Shown here: in pieces, positions 52,504 to 64,000 of the stretch
How the letters are laid out: every line of letters starts with the position of its first letter
How positions within the stretch are numbered: position 1 is the stretch's first letter
NCBI RefSeq assembly: GCF_000744375.1
Contig: NZ_JQLU01000005.1
Coordinates: 1,178,001 to 1,242,000, forward strand
DNA length: 64,000 bases
Origin: Carnobacterium gallinarum DSM 4847
GTDB taxonomy: Bacteria; Bacillota; Bacilli; Lactobacillales; Carnobacteriaceae
Direction: 5' to 3'
Position numbers and translations under genes: made by a program
The notes under the pieces: generated by a model
What the model was told of the DNA's origin: nothing
The model's input: the letters and a program-made list of their open reading frames with translations, nothing else
Database searches by the model: none

Positions 52504-53646
52504 TTGAAGTTAACAGGAAAAGAAAAAAGCGAATTGATATTTGAAGGATTTATTACAGCAGGCTTGATTTACTTGCTTTATTTAGCTGTACTAATTATTT
52601 CAGATCAGTTAGTTGAAATTTCACCTAATTTAAAAGATTCTATTTGGATTTTTAAAACTTCAGTAACAATAGGAAATGTTAAAATTTTATCCTATAAAAT
52701 GATTTTCATTGTTATTCTTATTATTACAGGCGGTATTGCTGTTTTTTGGCGCTTAAAAAGACGATACAAACAAATGCAACTACGCCATGTAATTAGTGAA
52801 CTTCATTATATTGCGGAAGGTCACTATGATCATCGAATTCCATTTGAACTGTCTGGAGATATGAGTAAGGTTGTTAATAGTATCCATGTTTTGGTAGATA
52901 GTACAGTAGCTGCGATGGATGAGGAACGTAAGATTGAGCAATCAAAGGATGAACTGATTACGAATGTTAGTCATGATATTCGTACACCATTGACATCTAT
53001 TATTGGCTATCTTGGTTTAATTGAAGACAAACAGTATCAAAATGAAGAAGAACTTTTAAAATATACTCATACTGCTTATATTAAGGCGAAACAAATGAAG
53101 ATATTAGTAGAAGATTTATTTGAATACACAAAGGTTCGCCAACATACAACGCCGTTAAATTTAAGTGAATTTGATATGGTGAAATTACTAGATCAACTTG
53201 CTGCTGATTTTGAATTAGATGCAGAGAAAAAAGGTATGACGATAGAAGTCTTGCAAGGAACACCTTCTATTCCAATGGAAGCAGATGCTGAAAAAATTGT
53301 GCGAGTTTTTAATAATTTGATTTCCAATGCTTTAAAATATGGTGTTGGCGGTAAAAAGATTACAATTGAGGCACAAAAAATTGGTAAAGAAGTGATTATT
53401 TCTGTTAATAATGATGGACCTGAAATTCCTGAAGAATCGTTAAATCAATTATTTGATCGTTTTTATCGTGTGGAGGAATCACGTTCACAAGAAACCGGTG
53501 GTACAGGCTTAGGCTTGGCAATTGCCCAAAGTATCGTGACACTTCATGGCGGATACATTTACGCACGTTCAGATACGCATTTAACTAGCTTTGTTTTGCA
53601 TCTGCCATTGAAACAGCAATCCAATGAAGATCGAGCTAGAAATTAA
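52504..53646 (+). CDS. Sensor histidine kinase (VanS-like)
   Basis: A protein of 380 residues. Two transmembrane segments (FITAGLIYLLYLAVLIIS; MIFIVILIITGGIAVFW) flank a short extracellular loop of about 45 residues. A HAMP-like linker, the H-box ITNVSHDIRTPLTSIIGY with His157, N-box NNLISNALKYG, and G-boxes ISVNNDGPEIPEES and TGGTGLGLAIAQ follow. The small sensor loop suggests sensing within or near the membrane. The TTG start stands about 11 bases after AAGGAG. It pairs with the regulator before it. A parS-like site begins 20 bases after its stop. Confidence 0.88.
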   Translation: MKLTGKEKSELIFEGFITAGLIYLLYLAVLIISDQLVEISPNLKDSIWIFKTSVTIGNVKILSYKMIFIVILIITGGIAVFWRLKRRYKQMQLRHVISELHYIAEGHYDHRIPFELSGDMSKVVNSIHVLVDSTVAAMDEERKIEQSKDELITNVSHDIRTPLTSIIGYLGLIEDKQYQNEEELLKYTHTAYIKAKQMKILVEDLFEYTKVRQHTTPLNLSEFDMVKLLDQLAADFELDAEKKGMTIEVLQGTPSIPMEADAEKIVRVFNNLISNALKYGVGGKKITIEAQKIGKEVIISVNNDGPEIPEESLNQLFDRFYRVEESRSQETGGTGLGLAIAQSIVTLHGGYIYARSDTHLTSFVLHLPLKQQSNEDRARN

Positions 53647-53666
53647 ATTTAAGTGAAACATCGTGA

Positions 53667-53682
53667 TGATTCACGTGAAACA
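53667..53682. promoter_or_regulatory. parS site (ParB binding), one mismatch
   Basis: TGATTCACGTGAAACA matches the parS consensus TGTTTCACGTGAAACA at 15 of 16 positions. Two further GTGAAACA half-sites flank it at 53653-53660 and 53690-53697. It lies in the short gap after the kinase gene, about 8 kb from parB. Confidence 0.75.
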
Positions 53683-53875
53683 ATTTAGCGTGAAACACTT
53701 GGTATATATAAAGAAATTAAGATTATTTAAACCGTATTTAGAAAAATAAAATAAATAGTAAGTAAAGTAGATAGAAGTTTACATTAAGAAAAAAGATTTG
53801 ATTTTTCCTTGTTTTTTGCTAGTAATTTCGCTACCATAGAATAAGTGAAAAAAAACGTTGAGGAGAATTTACTAG

Positions 53876-55195
53876 ATGAAAAAAATAAATAAATTTACAA
53901 TTATTTTTGCTGTTACTTTAATGATAGGGACGTTATTTCCTAGCTTGATTTTAGGAAGTCAAGCAGTGTATGCTGCAGAAGCACCAACAATTAATGCCGC
54001 AGCAGCATTTGCAATTGAGCCAAAAACTGGAAAAGTTCTCTTAAACCAAAATGGGGATCAAAAACTAGGAATTGCCTCAATGACTAAAATGATTACAGAA
54101 TATTTAGTATTAGAAGCCATTAAAGAGGGTAAACTGACATGGGATCAAAAACTAACAATTGATGACTATTCTTATAACATTAGTCAAAACAATGAACTAT
54201 CGAATGTGCCGTTACGTAAAGATACGCAATATACAGTCAAAGAGCTATTTGAAGCAATGGCAATATACTCGGCAAACGCCGCAGCAATTACTTTAGCTAC
54301 AGCTGTTTCAGGAAGCGAACCAGCTTTTGTAGATGCGATGCGCGCGAAGGTTACATCATGGGGAGTAAAAGACTTCGGTTTATTTAACTCAACAGGATTA
54401 CCAAATGCTGACTTACAAGGGAATATTTATCCAGGTAGTACTGAACAAGACGAAAATACAATGACTGCTCGCGACATGGCGATTGTAGCTCAAAAGCTAT
54501 TAACAGATTATCCTGAAGTTTTAGAAACAGCTAAAATTCCAGAATTGGATTTTAGAAAAGGAACTGCAGATGAAATCCATATGGATAATTGGAACTGGAT
54601 GTTACCTGGATTAATTTATGGACGTGCTAATGTTGATGGATTAAAAACAGGAACAACTGATTTTGCAGGTGCTTCATTTACAGGAACTGCAGAAGAAAAT
54701 GGTATGCGTATTATTACCGTTGTATTAAATGCCGCAGATGGTGAAACGAATAAGGGTGCACGTTTTGAAGAAACAGCTAAAATTATGGATTTTGCATTTG
54801 CCAATTGGGAAATGAAGGATATCGTGAAAAAAGGCGATTCTAATAAAGCTTTAAAACCTTTAACTGTTACAAAAGGTAAAGAAGATAGTGTGAAACTAGT
54901 GATCGCGGAAGATTTAAAAATGTTAGTACCAAAAGATACGGATGTTAAAAATTTAACCGTTACATTTACCACTAAAAAAGATCTTTTAACTAGCAATAAT
55001 GAAATTGAAGCTCCGGTTAAAAAAGATTTAGAAGTTGGAACAGCAGAGATCACACCGGCAAATGATCCATTAGGTTATGTCGATGGATCGCAAGGAAAAT
55101 CTGTTAAAGTAGTAACGGAAAGTGACATCGAAAAAGCGAATGTCTTTGTATTAATGGGACGTAGTATCAAAGAATTTTTTAGCAATTTATTTTAA
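53876..55195 (+). CDS. dacA: D-alanyl-D-alanine carboxypeptidase (PBP5 family)
   Basis: A protein of 439 residues with signal peptide (FAVTLMIGTLFPSLILGSQA, cleavage near VYAAEA). Active-site motifs are SMTK (Ser68, Lys71), SAN (Ser132) and KTG (Lys257), the S11 peptidase set. The C-terminal beta domain (about 320-415) and a last amphipathic helix (VFVLMGRSIKEFFSNLF) attach it to the membrane surface. It removes the terminal D-Ala from peptidoglycan stem peptides and sets cross-linking. The ATG follows GAGGAG. The two-component pair just upstream may control it, though a 230-base gap separates them. Confidence 0.92.
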   Translation: MKKINKFTIIFAVTLMIGTLFPSLILGSQAVYAAEAPTINAAAAFAIEPKTGKVLLNQNGDQKLGIASMTKMITEYLVLEAIKEGKLTWDQKLTIDDYSYNISQNNELSNVPLRKDTQYTVKELFEAMAIYSANAAAITLATAVSGSEPAFVDAMRAKVTSWGVKDFGLFNSTGLPNADLQGNIYPGSTEQDENTMTARDMAIVAQKLLTDYPEVLETAKIPELDFRKGTADEIHMDNWNWMLPGLIYGRANVDGLKTGTTDFAGASFTGTAEENGMRIITVVLNAADGETNKGARFEETAKIMDFAFANWEMKDIVKKGDSNKALKPLTVTKGKEDSVKLVIAEDLKMLVPKDTDVKNLTVTFTTKKDLLTSNNEIEAPVKKDLEVGTAEITPANDPLGYVDGSQGKSVKVVTESDIEKANVFVLMGRSIKEFFSNLF

Positions 55196-55203
55196 TTAAA
55201 GTT

Positions 55204-55245
55204 ATCGGAGCAAACCAAGAGTCATGAGTTTGCTCCGATTTTTGC
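55204..55245 (+). terminator. Terminator after dacA
   Basis: ATCGGAGCAAAC / GTTTGCTCCGAT perfect arms, then TTTT. Confidence 0.88.
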
Positions 55246-55253
55246 TTTACATA

Positions 55254-55282
55254 TTGATTTTCTATCTATTTTTAGGTATGAT
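55254..55282 (+). promoter_or_regulatory. Promoter of the T-box-serS transcript
   Basis: TTGATT, 17-base spacer, TATGAT. The start would be near 55289, giving a leader of about 310 bases. Confidence 0.65.
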
Positions 55283-55288
55283 AAGGTT

Positions 55289-55570
55289 AAATAAATAATT
55301 TAAAACGCTAGTAACACGGCATAGTAAATCAAATAAATACTAAAAGAGAGTCAGTGGTTGGTGAAAACTGATGGTTTATTTTTTTGAATCCCCCGTGTGA
55401 AGTAAATGACGAACCTTATTTAATTAAGCAAAATCATTTCGGATTCAGACCGTTATCTGTTATTGAGTGTAGATATAGTGAGTGAGCTGTATCTAAATTT
55501 GGGTGGTACCGCGAATTTTTCGAGTCCTTTCGTCCCTTTATTTTGGGATGGGAGGGCTCTTTGTTTTATC
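55289..55570 (+). promoter_or_regulatory. T-box riboswitch controlling serS
   Basis: The T-box core GGGTGGTACCGCG is exact at 55501-55513. It is followed by the terminator arms GAGTCC...GTCCC (from 55519) and GGGAT...GGGCTC (to about 55562), then TTTGTTTT. Uncharged tRNA-Ser would pair through its CCA end with the bulge in the antiterminator and allow readthrough. I could not place the Ser specifier codon with confidence by eye. Confidence 0.9.
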
Positions 55571-55598
55571 AAATAATCAATGGAGAGGAAGAGTAAAA

Positions 55599-56882
55599 AT
55601 GTTAGATATTAAAAAATTAAGAACAGATTATGCTACAGTTGAAGCAAAATTAGCAACACGTGGTGTCAAAAAAGAATTACTGGAGAACTTTGTTTTACTT
55701 GATGAAAAACGCCGTGAATTAATCGTAAAAACAGAGGAATTGAAAAAATACCGGAATGTAGTATCTGGTGATATCGCAACGTTAAAACGTAATAAAGAAA
55801 ATGCAGATGATAAAATCAAAGAAATGCGTGAAGTTGGGGATCAAATTAAAGAATTAGATGAAGAGTTAAATGCTCTTGATGCAAGTCTTGATGAAATTGC
55901 GGCAGGTTTACCTAATTTGCCCCATGATTCTGTCCCAGTTGGAGCAGACGAAGATGAAAATATCGAACTTAGACGTTGGAGTGAGCCGAAAACTTTTGAT
56001 TTTGAACCAAAAGCTCATTGGGATATCGCTGAAGAATTAGACATTTTAGATTTTGAACGTGGTGCTAAGGTAGCTGGAAGTCGTTTTGTATACTATAAAG
56101 GCATGGGCGCTCGTTTGGAACGTGCGATTTATAATTTTATGTTAGACTTACACACAGGGGAACACGGCTATCAAGAAATGCTTACTCCGTATATGGCTAA
56201 TGCAAAATCTATGTTTGGAACAGGACAATTCCCTAAATTTAAAGAAGATGTCTTCCAAATCGAGAATGAAGATTTAACGATGATTTCTACAGCTGAAATC
56301 ACGCTAACAAACTATTATCGTGATGAGATTTTAGCTGATGAACAATTGCCAATCTACTTTACGGCTTTAAGTCCAGCATTTAGATCAGAAGCAGGAAGTG
56401 CAGGTCGTGATACTCGTGGGTTGATTCGCCTGCATCAATTTAATAAAGTTGAAATGGTAAAATTCAGCAAGCCTGAGAATTCTTATGATGAATTAGAAAA
56501 AATGACCAAAGATGCTGAAACAGTTTTACAAAAACTAGACTTGCCATACCGTGTGTTAGCCTTATGTACGGGTGATATGGGATTCTCTGCTGCCAAAACT
56601 TATGATTTAGAAGTTTGGATTCCAGCGCAAGAAACTTATCGTGAAATCAGCTCTTGTTCAAATTGTGAGGATTTCCAAGCTCGTCGTGCAATGATTCGCT
56701 ATCGTAATGAAGAAACGGGTAAACCTGAATACGTTCATACGCTGAATGGCTCAGGGTTAGCTGTAGGGCGGACATTTGCAGCTATCTTAGAGAATTATCA
56801 ACAAGCAGATGGTTCTGTCAAGATTCCAGAACTTTTAGTACCATATATGGGTGGCGTTACAGAAATTCGTAAAGCAAAATAA
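55599..56882 (+). CDS. serS: Seryl-tRNA synthetase
   Basis: A protein of 427 residues. The N-terminal coiled-coil arm that grips tRNA-Ser spans about 30-110 ([40 protein letters not shown]). Class II motifs follow: motif 2 in [20 protein letters not shown] with FNKVEMVKF, and motif 3 in [20 protein letters not shown]. The ATG at 55599 follows GAGAGGAAGAG; the frame is open further upstream through the T-box but that part is leader RNA. The dacA-serS order is also seen in enterococci, from memory. Ends at a terminator. Confidence 0.95.
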   Translation: MLDIKKLRTDYATVEAKLATRGVKKELLENFVLLDEKRRELIVKTEELKKYRNVVSGDIATLKRNKENADDKIKEMREVGDQIKELDEELNALDASLDEIAAGLPNLPHDSVPVGADEDENIELRRWSEPKTFDFEPKAHWDIAEELDILDFERGAKVAGSRFVYYKGMGARLERAIYNFMLDLHTGEHGYQEMLTPYMANAKSMFGTGQFPKFKEDVFQIENEDLTMISTAEITLTNYYRDEILADEQLPIYFTALSPAFRSEAGSAGRDTRGLIRLHQFNKVEMVKFSKPENSYDELEKMTKDAETVLQKLDLPYRVLALCTGDMGFSAAKTYDLEVWIPAQETYREISSCSNCEDFQARRAMIRYRNEETGKPEYVHTLNGSGLAVGRTFAAILENYQQADGSVKIPELLVPYMGGVTEIRKAK

Positions 56883-56890
56883 TTTATTCA

Positions 56891-56931
56891 AAAGTGAGAT
56901 TAGTTGCTGAAGTGACTAATCTCACTTTTTA
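56891..56931 (+). terminator. Terminator after serS
   Basis: AAAGTGAGATTAGT pairs with ACTAATCTCACTTT, followed by a T-run. Confidence 0.88.
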
Positions 56932-57013
56932 TTCATTTAATAGACAAGCATTCTATTTTTTGATTGTATTTATGAATGCTATACTAAGAAGAAAATAGAT
57001 AGGAGTGACAGAT

Positions 57014-57544
57014 ATGAGCAAAACCAACTTAGAAAAAGCTGTATTTGCAGGAGGTTGTTTCTGGTGTATGGTGAAACCTTTTGATACTCAACCAGGTATT
57101 ATCTCAGTAGTCGCTGGTTATACAGGTGGACATACTGTGAATCCAACTTATGAAGAAGTATGTAGTGAAACAACAGGACATACTGAAGCTGTAGAGATTA
57201 CATTTGATCCAACAATCTTTAGCTATCAAGATTTAGTGGAAATCTATTGGCAACAAACAGATCCGACAGATGCGAGTGGTCAATTTGCTGATCGTGGTTC
57301 GTCATACCGCCCTGTAATTTTTTATGCTAATGAAGAACAACGAGTTATTGCAGAAAAGTCAAAAGAGACATTGGCAGAGAGTAGACGTTTTAAGCAACCT
57401 ATCGTAACAGAGATACTACCAGCTATGCCTTTTTACCCAGCAGAAAAGTACCATCAAGAATATTATAAAAAAAATCCATTGCACTATAGTCGCTATCGTA
57501 ACGGTTCGGGACGAGCAGCGTTCATTGAACAAACATGGAAGTAA
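57014..57544 (+). CDS. msrA: Peptide-methionine (S)-S-oxide reductase MsrA
   Basis: A protein of 176 residues. The catalytic Cys15 is in FAGGCFWCM, and [35 protein letters not shown] and EKYHQEYY are family motifs. It repairs oxidised methionine (S form). No MsrB domain is fused. The ATG at 57014 lies 8 bases after AGGAG; an in-frame ATG at 57005 overlaps that site. Monocistronic, with a loose hairpin GGATTTG / CAAATCC (57555-57596) and a T-run after it. Confidence 0.92.
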   Translation: MSKTNLEKAVFAGGCFWCMVKPFDTQPGIISVVAGYTGGHTVNPTYEEVCSETTGHTEAVEITFDPTIFSYQDLVEIYWQQTDPTDASGQFADRGSSYRPVIFYANEEQRVIAEKSKETLAESRRFKQPIVTEILPAMPFYPAEKYHQEYYKKNPLHYSRYRNGSGRAAFIEQTWK

Positions 57545-57681
57545 ACAAGCTATAGGATTTGTTAAGGACTAGATAATTTTAGTGCTTGGCAAATCCCTTT
57601 TTAATAGAAAAGATAATTCAGTTTGTTAGATAATATATGCTACAATAAAAGAAATAACCACAAAAAGGGGCGAAGATTAGA

Positions 57682-58311
57682 ATGACGAGATTATATTTTG
57701 TAAGACATGGTAAAACAGTTTGGAATCTAGAAGGACGTTTTCAAGGCGGATATGGTGATTCAGCATTGTTAGAGGAATCTATTGCAGATGCTAAAAAAAC
57801 TGGTAAGGCTTTAAAAGAGGTAGCTTTTACTCAGGCATTCAGTAGCCCACAAAAGCGAGCAAAAGATACAGCAACTTATATTATAGAAGAAAGCGATCAA
57901 GTTATCCCTTTAACAGAGCAAGATGGTTTACGTGAAATCGGCTTTGGTGAGTGGGAAGGTCAGTTATTTTCATATGCAGAAGAGTTACATCCAGAAGAAT
58001 ATCATAACTTAAGGTCACATCCTGAAAAATATGACCCCAGTGCATTTGGTGGAGAGGATTACTTAACTTTAATTGAGCGTAGCCAACAAGTAATCAAAGA
58101 AGCTGTGAAAAAATATCCAAATGATAATTTATTGTTTGTTGCTCATGGCGTAACCTTGATTACGGTAATACATTCCTTACTTGGAGAAAATACAAGAGAA
58201 ATTCGCTCAAAAGGTTTGTTGAGCAATACAAGTGTAAGCATTTTGGATGTAGATACTAATGATAATTATTCTGTAGTAGCGTGGAATGATACAAGTCATT
58301 TAGAAAAGTAA
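57682..58311 (+). CDS. Histidine phosphatase family protein (phosphoglycerate mutase-like)
   Basis: A protein of 209 residues, cytoplasmic. YFVRHGKT supplies the phosphorylated His at residue 9. SSPQKRAKDTA, EIGFGEWEGQ and the second His in VAHGVTLITV complete the active site. The family ranges from mutases to phosphatases and the sequence does not fix the substrate. It is a distant paralogue of the lipoprotein at 26426-27271, which shares the same order of motifs. The ATG follows AAAAGGGGCGA. It precedes the rrn operon by about 300 bases. Confidence 0.85.
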   Translation: MTRLYFVRHGKTVWNLEGRFQGGYGDSALLEESIADAKKTGKALKEVAFTQAFSSPQKRAKDTATYIIEESDQVIPLTEQDGLREIGFGEWEGQLFSYAEELHPEEYHNLRSHPEKYDPSAFGGEDYLTLIERSQQVIKEAVKKYPNDNLLFVAHGVTLITVIHSLLGENTREIRSKGLLSNTSVSILDVDTNDNYSVVAWNDTSHLEK

Positions 58312-58374
58312 ATAAAGTTTTTTCTATAATATAGAAGATAATTCTAATTTATGATGGTAATTTTCTTAGTCTTT

Positions 58375-58455
58375 TAGTCAAAATATAGGGAATAATGGAT
58401 ATTTTGACTAAAAATGAATAATTAAAAGTCTATTTTTATAATTATTCATTTTTAT
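58375..58455 (+). terminator. Two consecutive hairpins before the rrn promoters
   Basis: TAGTCAAAATAT / ATATTTTGACTA (58375-58410) is perfect but followed by As. AAAATGAATAATTA / TAATTATTCATTTT (58410-58451) is followed by a T-run and is the likely terminator. Confidence 0.7.
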
Positions 58456-58604
58456 TTGAAAAGCATCTTTCGGATAAAAGTCGAATTATGTGTATACCAC
58501 TATGGTTTTTGTTCGCTTATTGAGCGATATCGGAATGGTTTGAATAGTAAAGAGAAAATAAAGTTCATGTTTATAAATTAAATTAATTTATTTGCCAAAA
58601 AGTG

Positions 58605-58633
58605 TTGACGAATCTTGCTATAGCTGTTATATT
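58605..58633 (+). promoter_or_regulatory. rrn promoter P1
   Basis: TTGACG, 17-base spacer, TATATT. Confidence 0.8.
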
Positions 58634-58690
58634 TATACATGTCCTCAAGACGTCACAACGTTTTGAAGAAAAAGAAATTTAAAAAAGTTG

Positions 58691-58719
58691 TTGACAACGA
58701 ATTGACCATGTGTTAATAT
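58691..58719 (+). promoter_or_regulatory. rrn promoter P2
   Basis: TTGACA, 17-base spacer, TAATAT, 86 bases after P1. Tandem promoters are usual for rRNA operons of this group. Confidence 0.78.
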
Positions 58720-58753
58720 TTAGAAGTTGTCAAAACAACAAACGAAACAAATT

Positions 58754-58795
58754 AGACCTTTGAAAACTGAACAAAGTAAGACGAACCAAATGTGT
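58754..58795 (+). other. 5' half of the 16S processing stem
   Basis: AGACCTTTGAAAACTGAAC and the following bases are complementary to 60472-60509, beyond the 3' end of 16S. The two strands would form the RNase III stem that releases pre-16S RNA. Confidence 0.75.
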
Positions 58796-58894
58796 AGGGA
58801 GCTTCAACAAGGTTGAAGCGAACAAACAAAAAAGTGAATAAATATTCGCTAGCAAGTCAAAAAATGAGCATAAGACTTCGGTCTTAATCATACT

Positions 58895-63732
<4,838 letters not shown>

Positions 63733-63956
63733 GAAAGAAACGGTGAAGAAGGCAACAGAACAACTTACTTTAATACAGTACCAGTTTTGAGAGAACAATT
63801 TCTTTCAATTAAATAATGAATCAGCAAAGCATTTTTTCAACAAATTGCAAGTGAATCGAGGATGTAACTGAGCGAGCATCAGAATGTACTAATGTACATG
63901 AGGAGAAAAGTGAAGGAAACAGCCGAAGAGTCGCAACGTAAGTTGGCGAAAAAAAA
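63733..63956 (+). other. 23S-5S spacer
   Basis: About 225 bases, no tRNA. Contains the 3' half of the 23S stem (63761-63795) and a TGTACTAATGTACA element (63884-63897) in a context similar to the CGTACTAACGTACG element of the first spacer. Confidence 0.6.
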
Positions 63957-64000
63957 GTGTGGTGGCGATAGCGAGAAGGATACACCTGTTCCCATGCCGA
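63957..64000 (+). rRNA. 5S ribosomal RNA, 5' part
   Basis: GTGGTGGCGATAGCGAGAAG followed by GATACACCTGTTCCCATGCCGA is the start of a Gram-positive 5S gene; the window ends inside it. Confidence 0.93.

Noticed and set aside
55503-55598. Upstream in-frame extension of serS
   Set aside because: It covers the T-box core and terminator; the ribosome binding site and family N-terminus point to 55599.

Overview
The window looks like the origin-proximal part of the chromosome of a low-GC Gram-positive lactic acid bacterium. The AT-rich base composition, strong GGAGG-type ribosome binding sites, common TTG/GTG starts, the order mnmE-mnmG ... rsmG-noc-parA-parB-DUF951-ychF, a T-box in front of serS and the 16S sequence all point to Lactobacillales. 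The 16S gene reads to me like Carnobacterium (C. maltaromaticum/C. divergens type). That genus call is from memory, not from a database search.

Layout. 1-3.4 kb: 3' end of ilvA, a small membrane protein, an acidic single-pass protein, a DUF939/ArAE-type membrane protein and a ParB/Noc-like site. 3.4-11.6 kb: a carbohydrate unit made of a GntR/UTRA regulator, a long ManA with an N-terminal kinase-like domain, a ROK kinase and two GH38-type proteins. A shared operator-like motif and a candidate cre site suggest control by the GntR protein and CcpA. 11.6-15 kb: a DUF1002 secreted protein, an LLM flavin oxidoreductase, a VOC protein and gene remnants. 15-18.5 kb: mnmE-mnmG (tRNA wobble uridine modification). 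18.6-22.7 kb: a type VII secretion LXG toxin module with two small helper proteins, two paralogous downstream proteins (likely immunity) and a decayed second toxin cassette. 22.9-27.6 kb: a metallophosphoesterase with an unassigned N-terminal half, a secreted protein, a DUF6483 protein, an IS3 remnant, a lipoprotein histidine phosphatase and a probable CcpA-controlled short transcript. 27.9-36.3 kb: an Mga-like regulator, then a SipW-type signal peptidase, two SipW-dependent (BsaA-like) proteins, an LPXTG protein and a 1019-residue RCC1-repeat protein. 36.3-40.8 kb: two overlapping WYL regulators divergent from rtcB and a Pol-beta-type nucleotidyltransferase (RNA repair). 40.9-41.8 kb: a decayed zinc metalloprotease, a small protein and an HTH fragment. 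42-47.8 kb: rsmG, noc, parA, parB, DUF951, ychF, DUF1129. 48-58.3 kb: guaB, an ancillary MurE-like ligase, a VanRS-like two-component pair, dacA, T-box-serS, msrA and a histidine phosphatase. 58.6-64 kb: a rrn operon (16S, 23S, start of 5S) with tandem promoters, RNase III processing stems and no tRNA in the 16S-23S spacer.

The loci I find most worth following are the SipW/BsaA/RCC1 surface operon, the LXG module with its orphan cassette, the WYL-WYL/RtcB/nucleotidyltransferase repair unit, the candidate CcpA-controlled small RNA near 27.5 kb, and ParB/Noc-type palindromes, one of which (1255-1270) is intermediate between the parS and Noc-box consensus.
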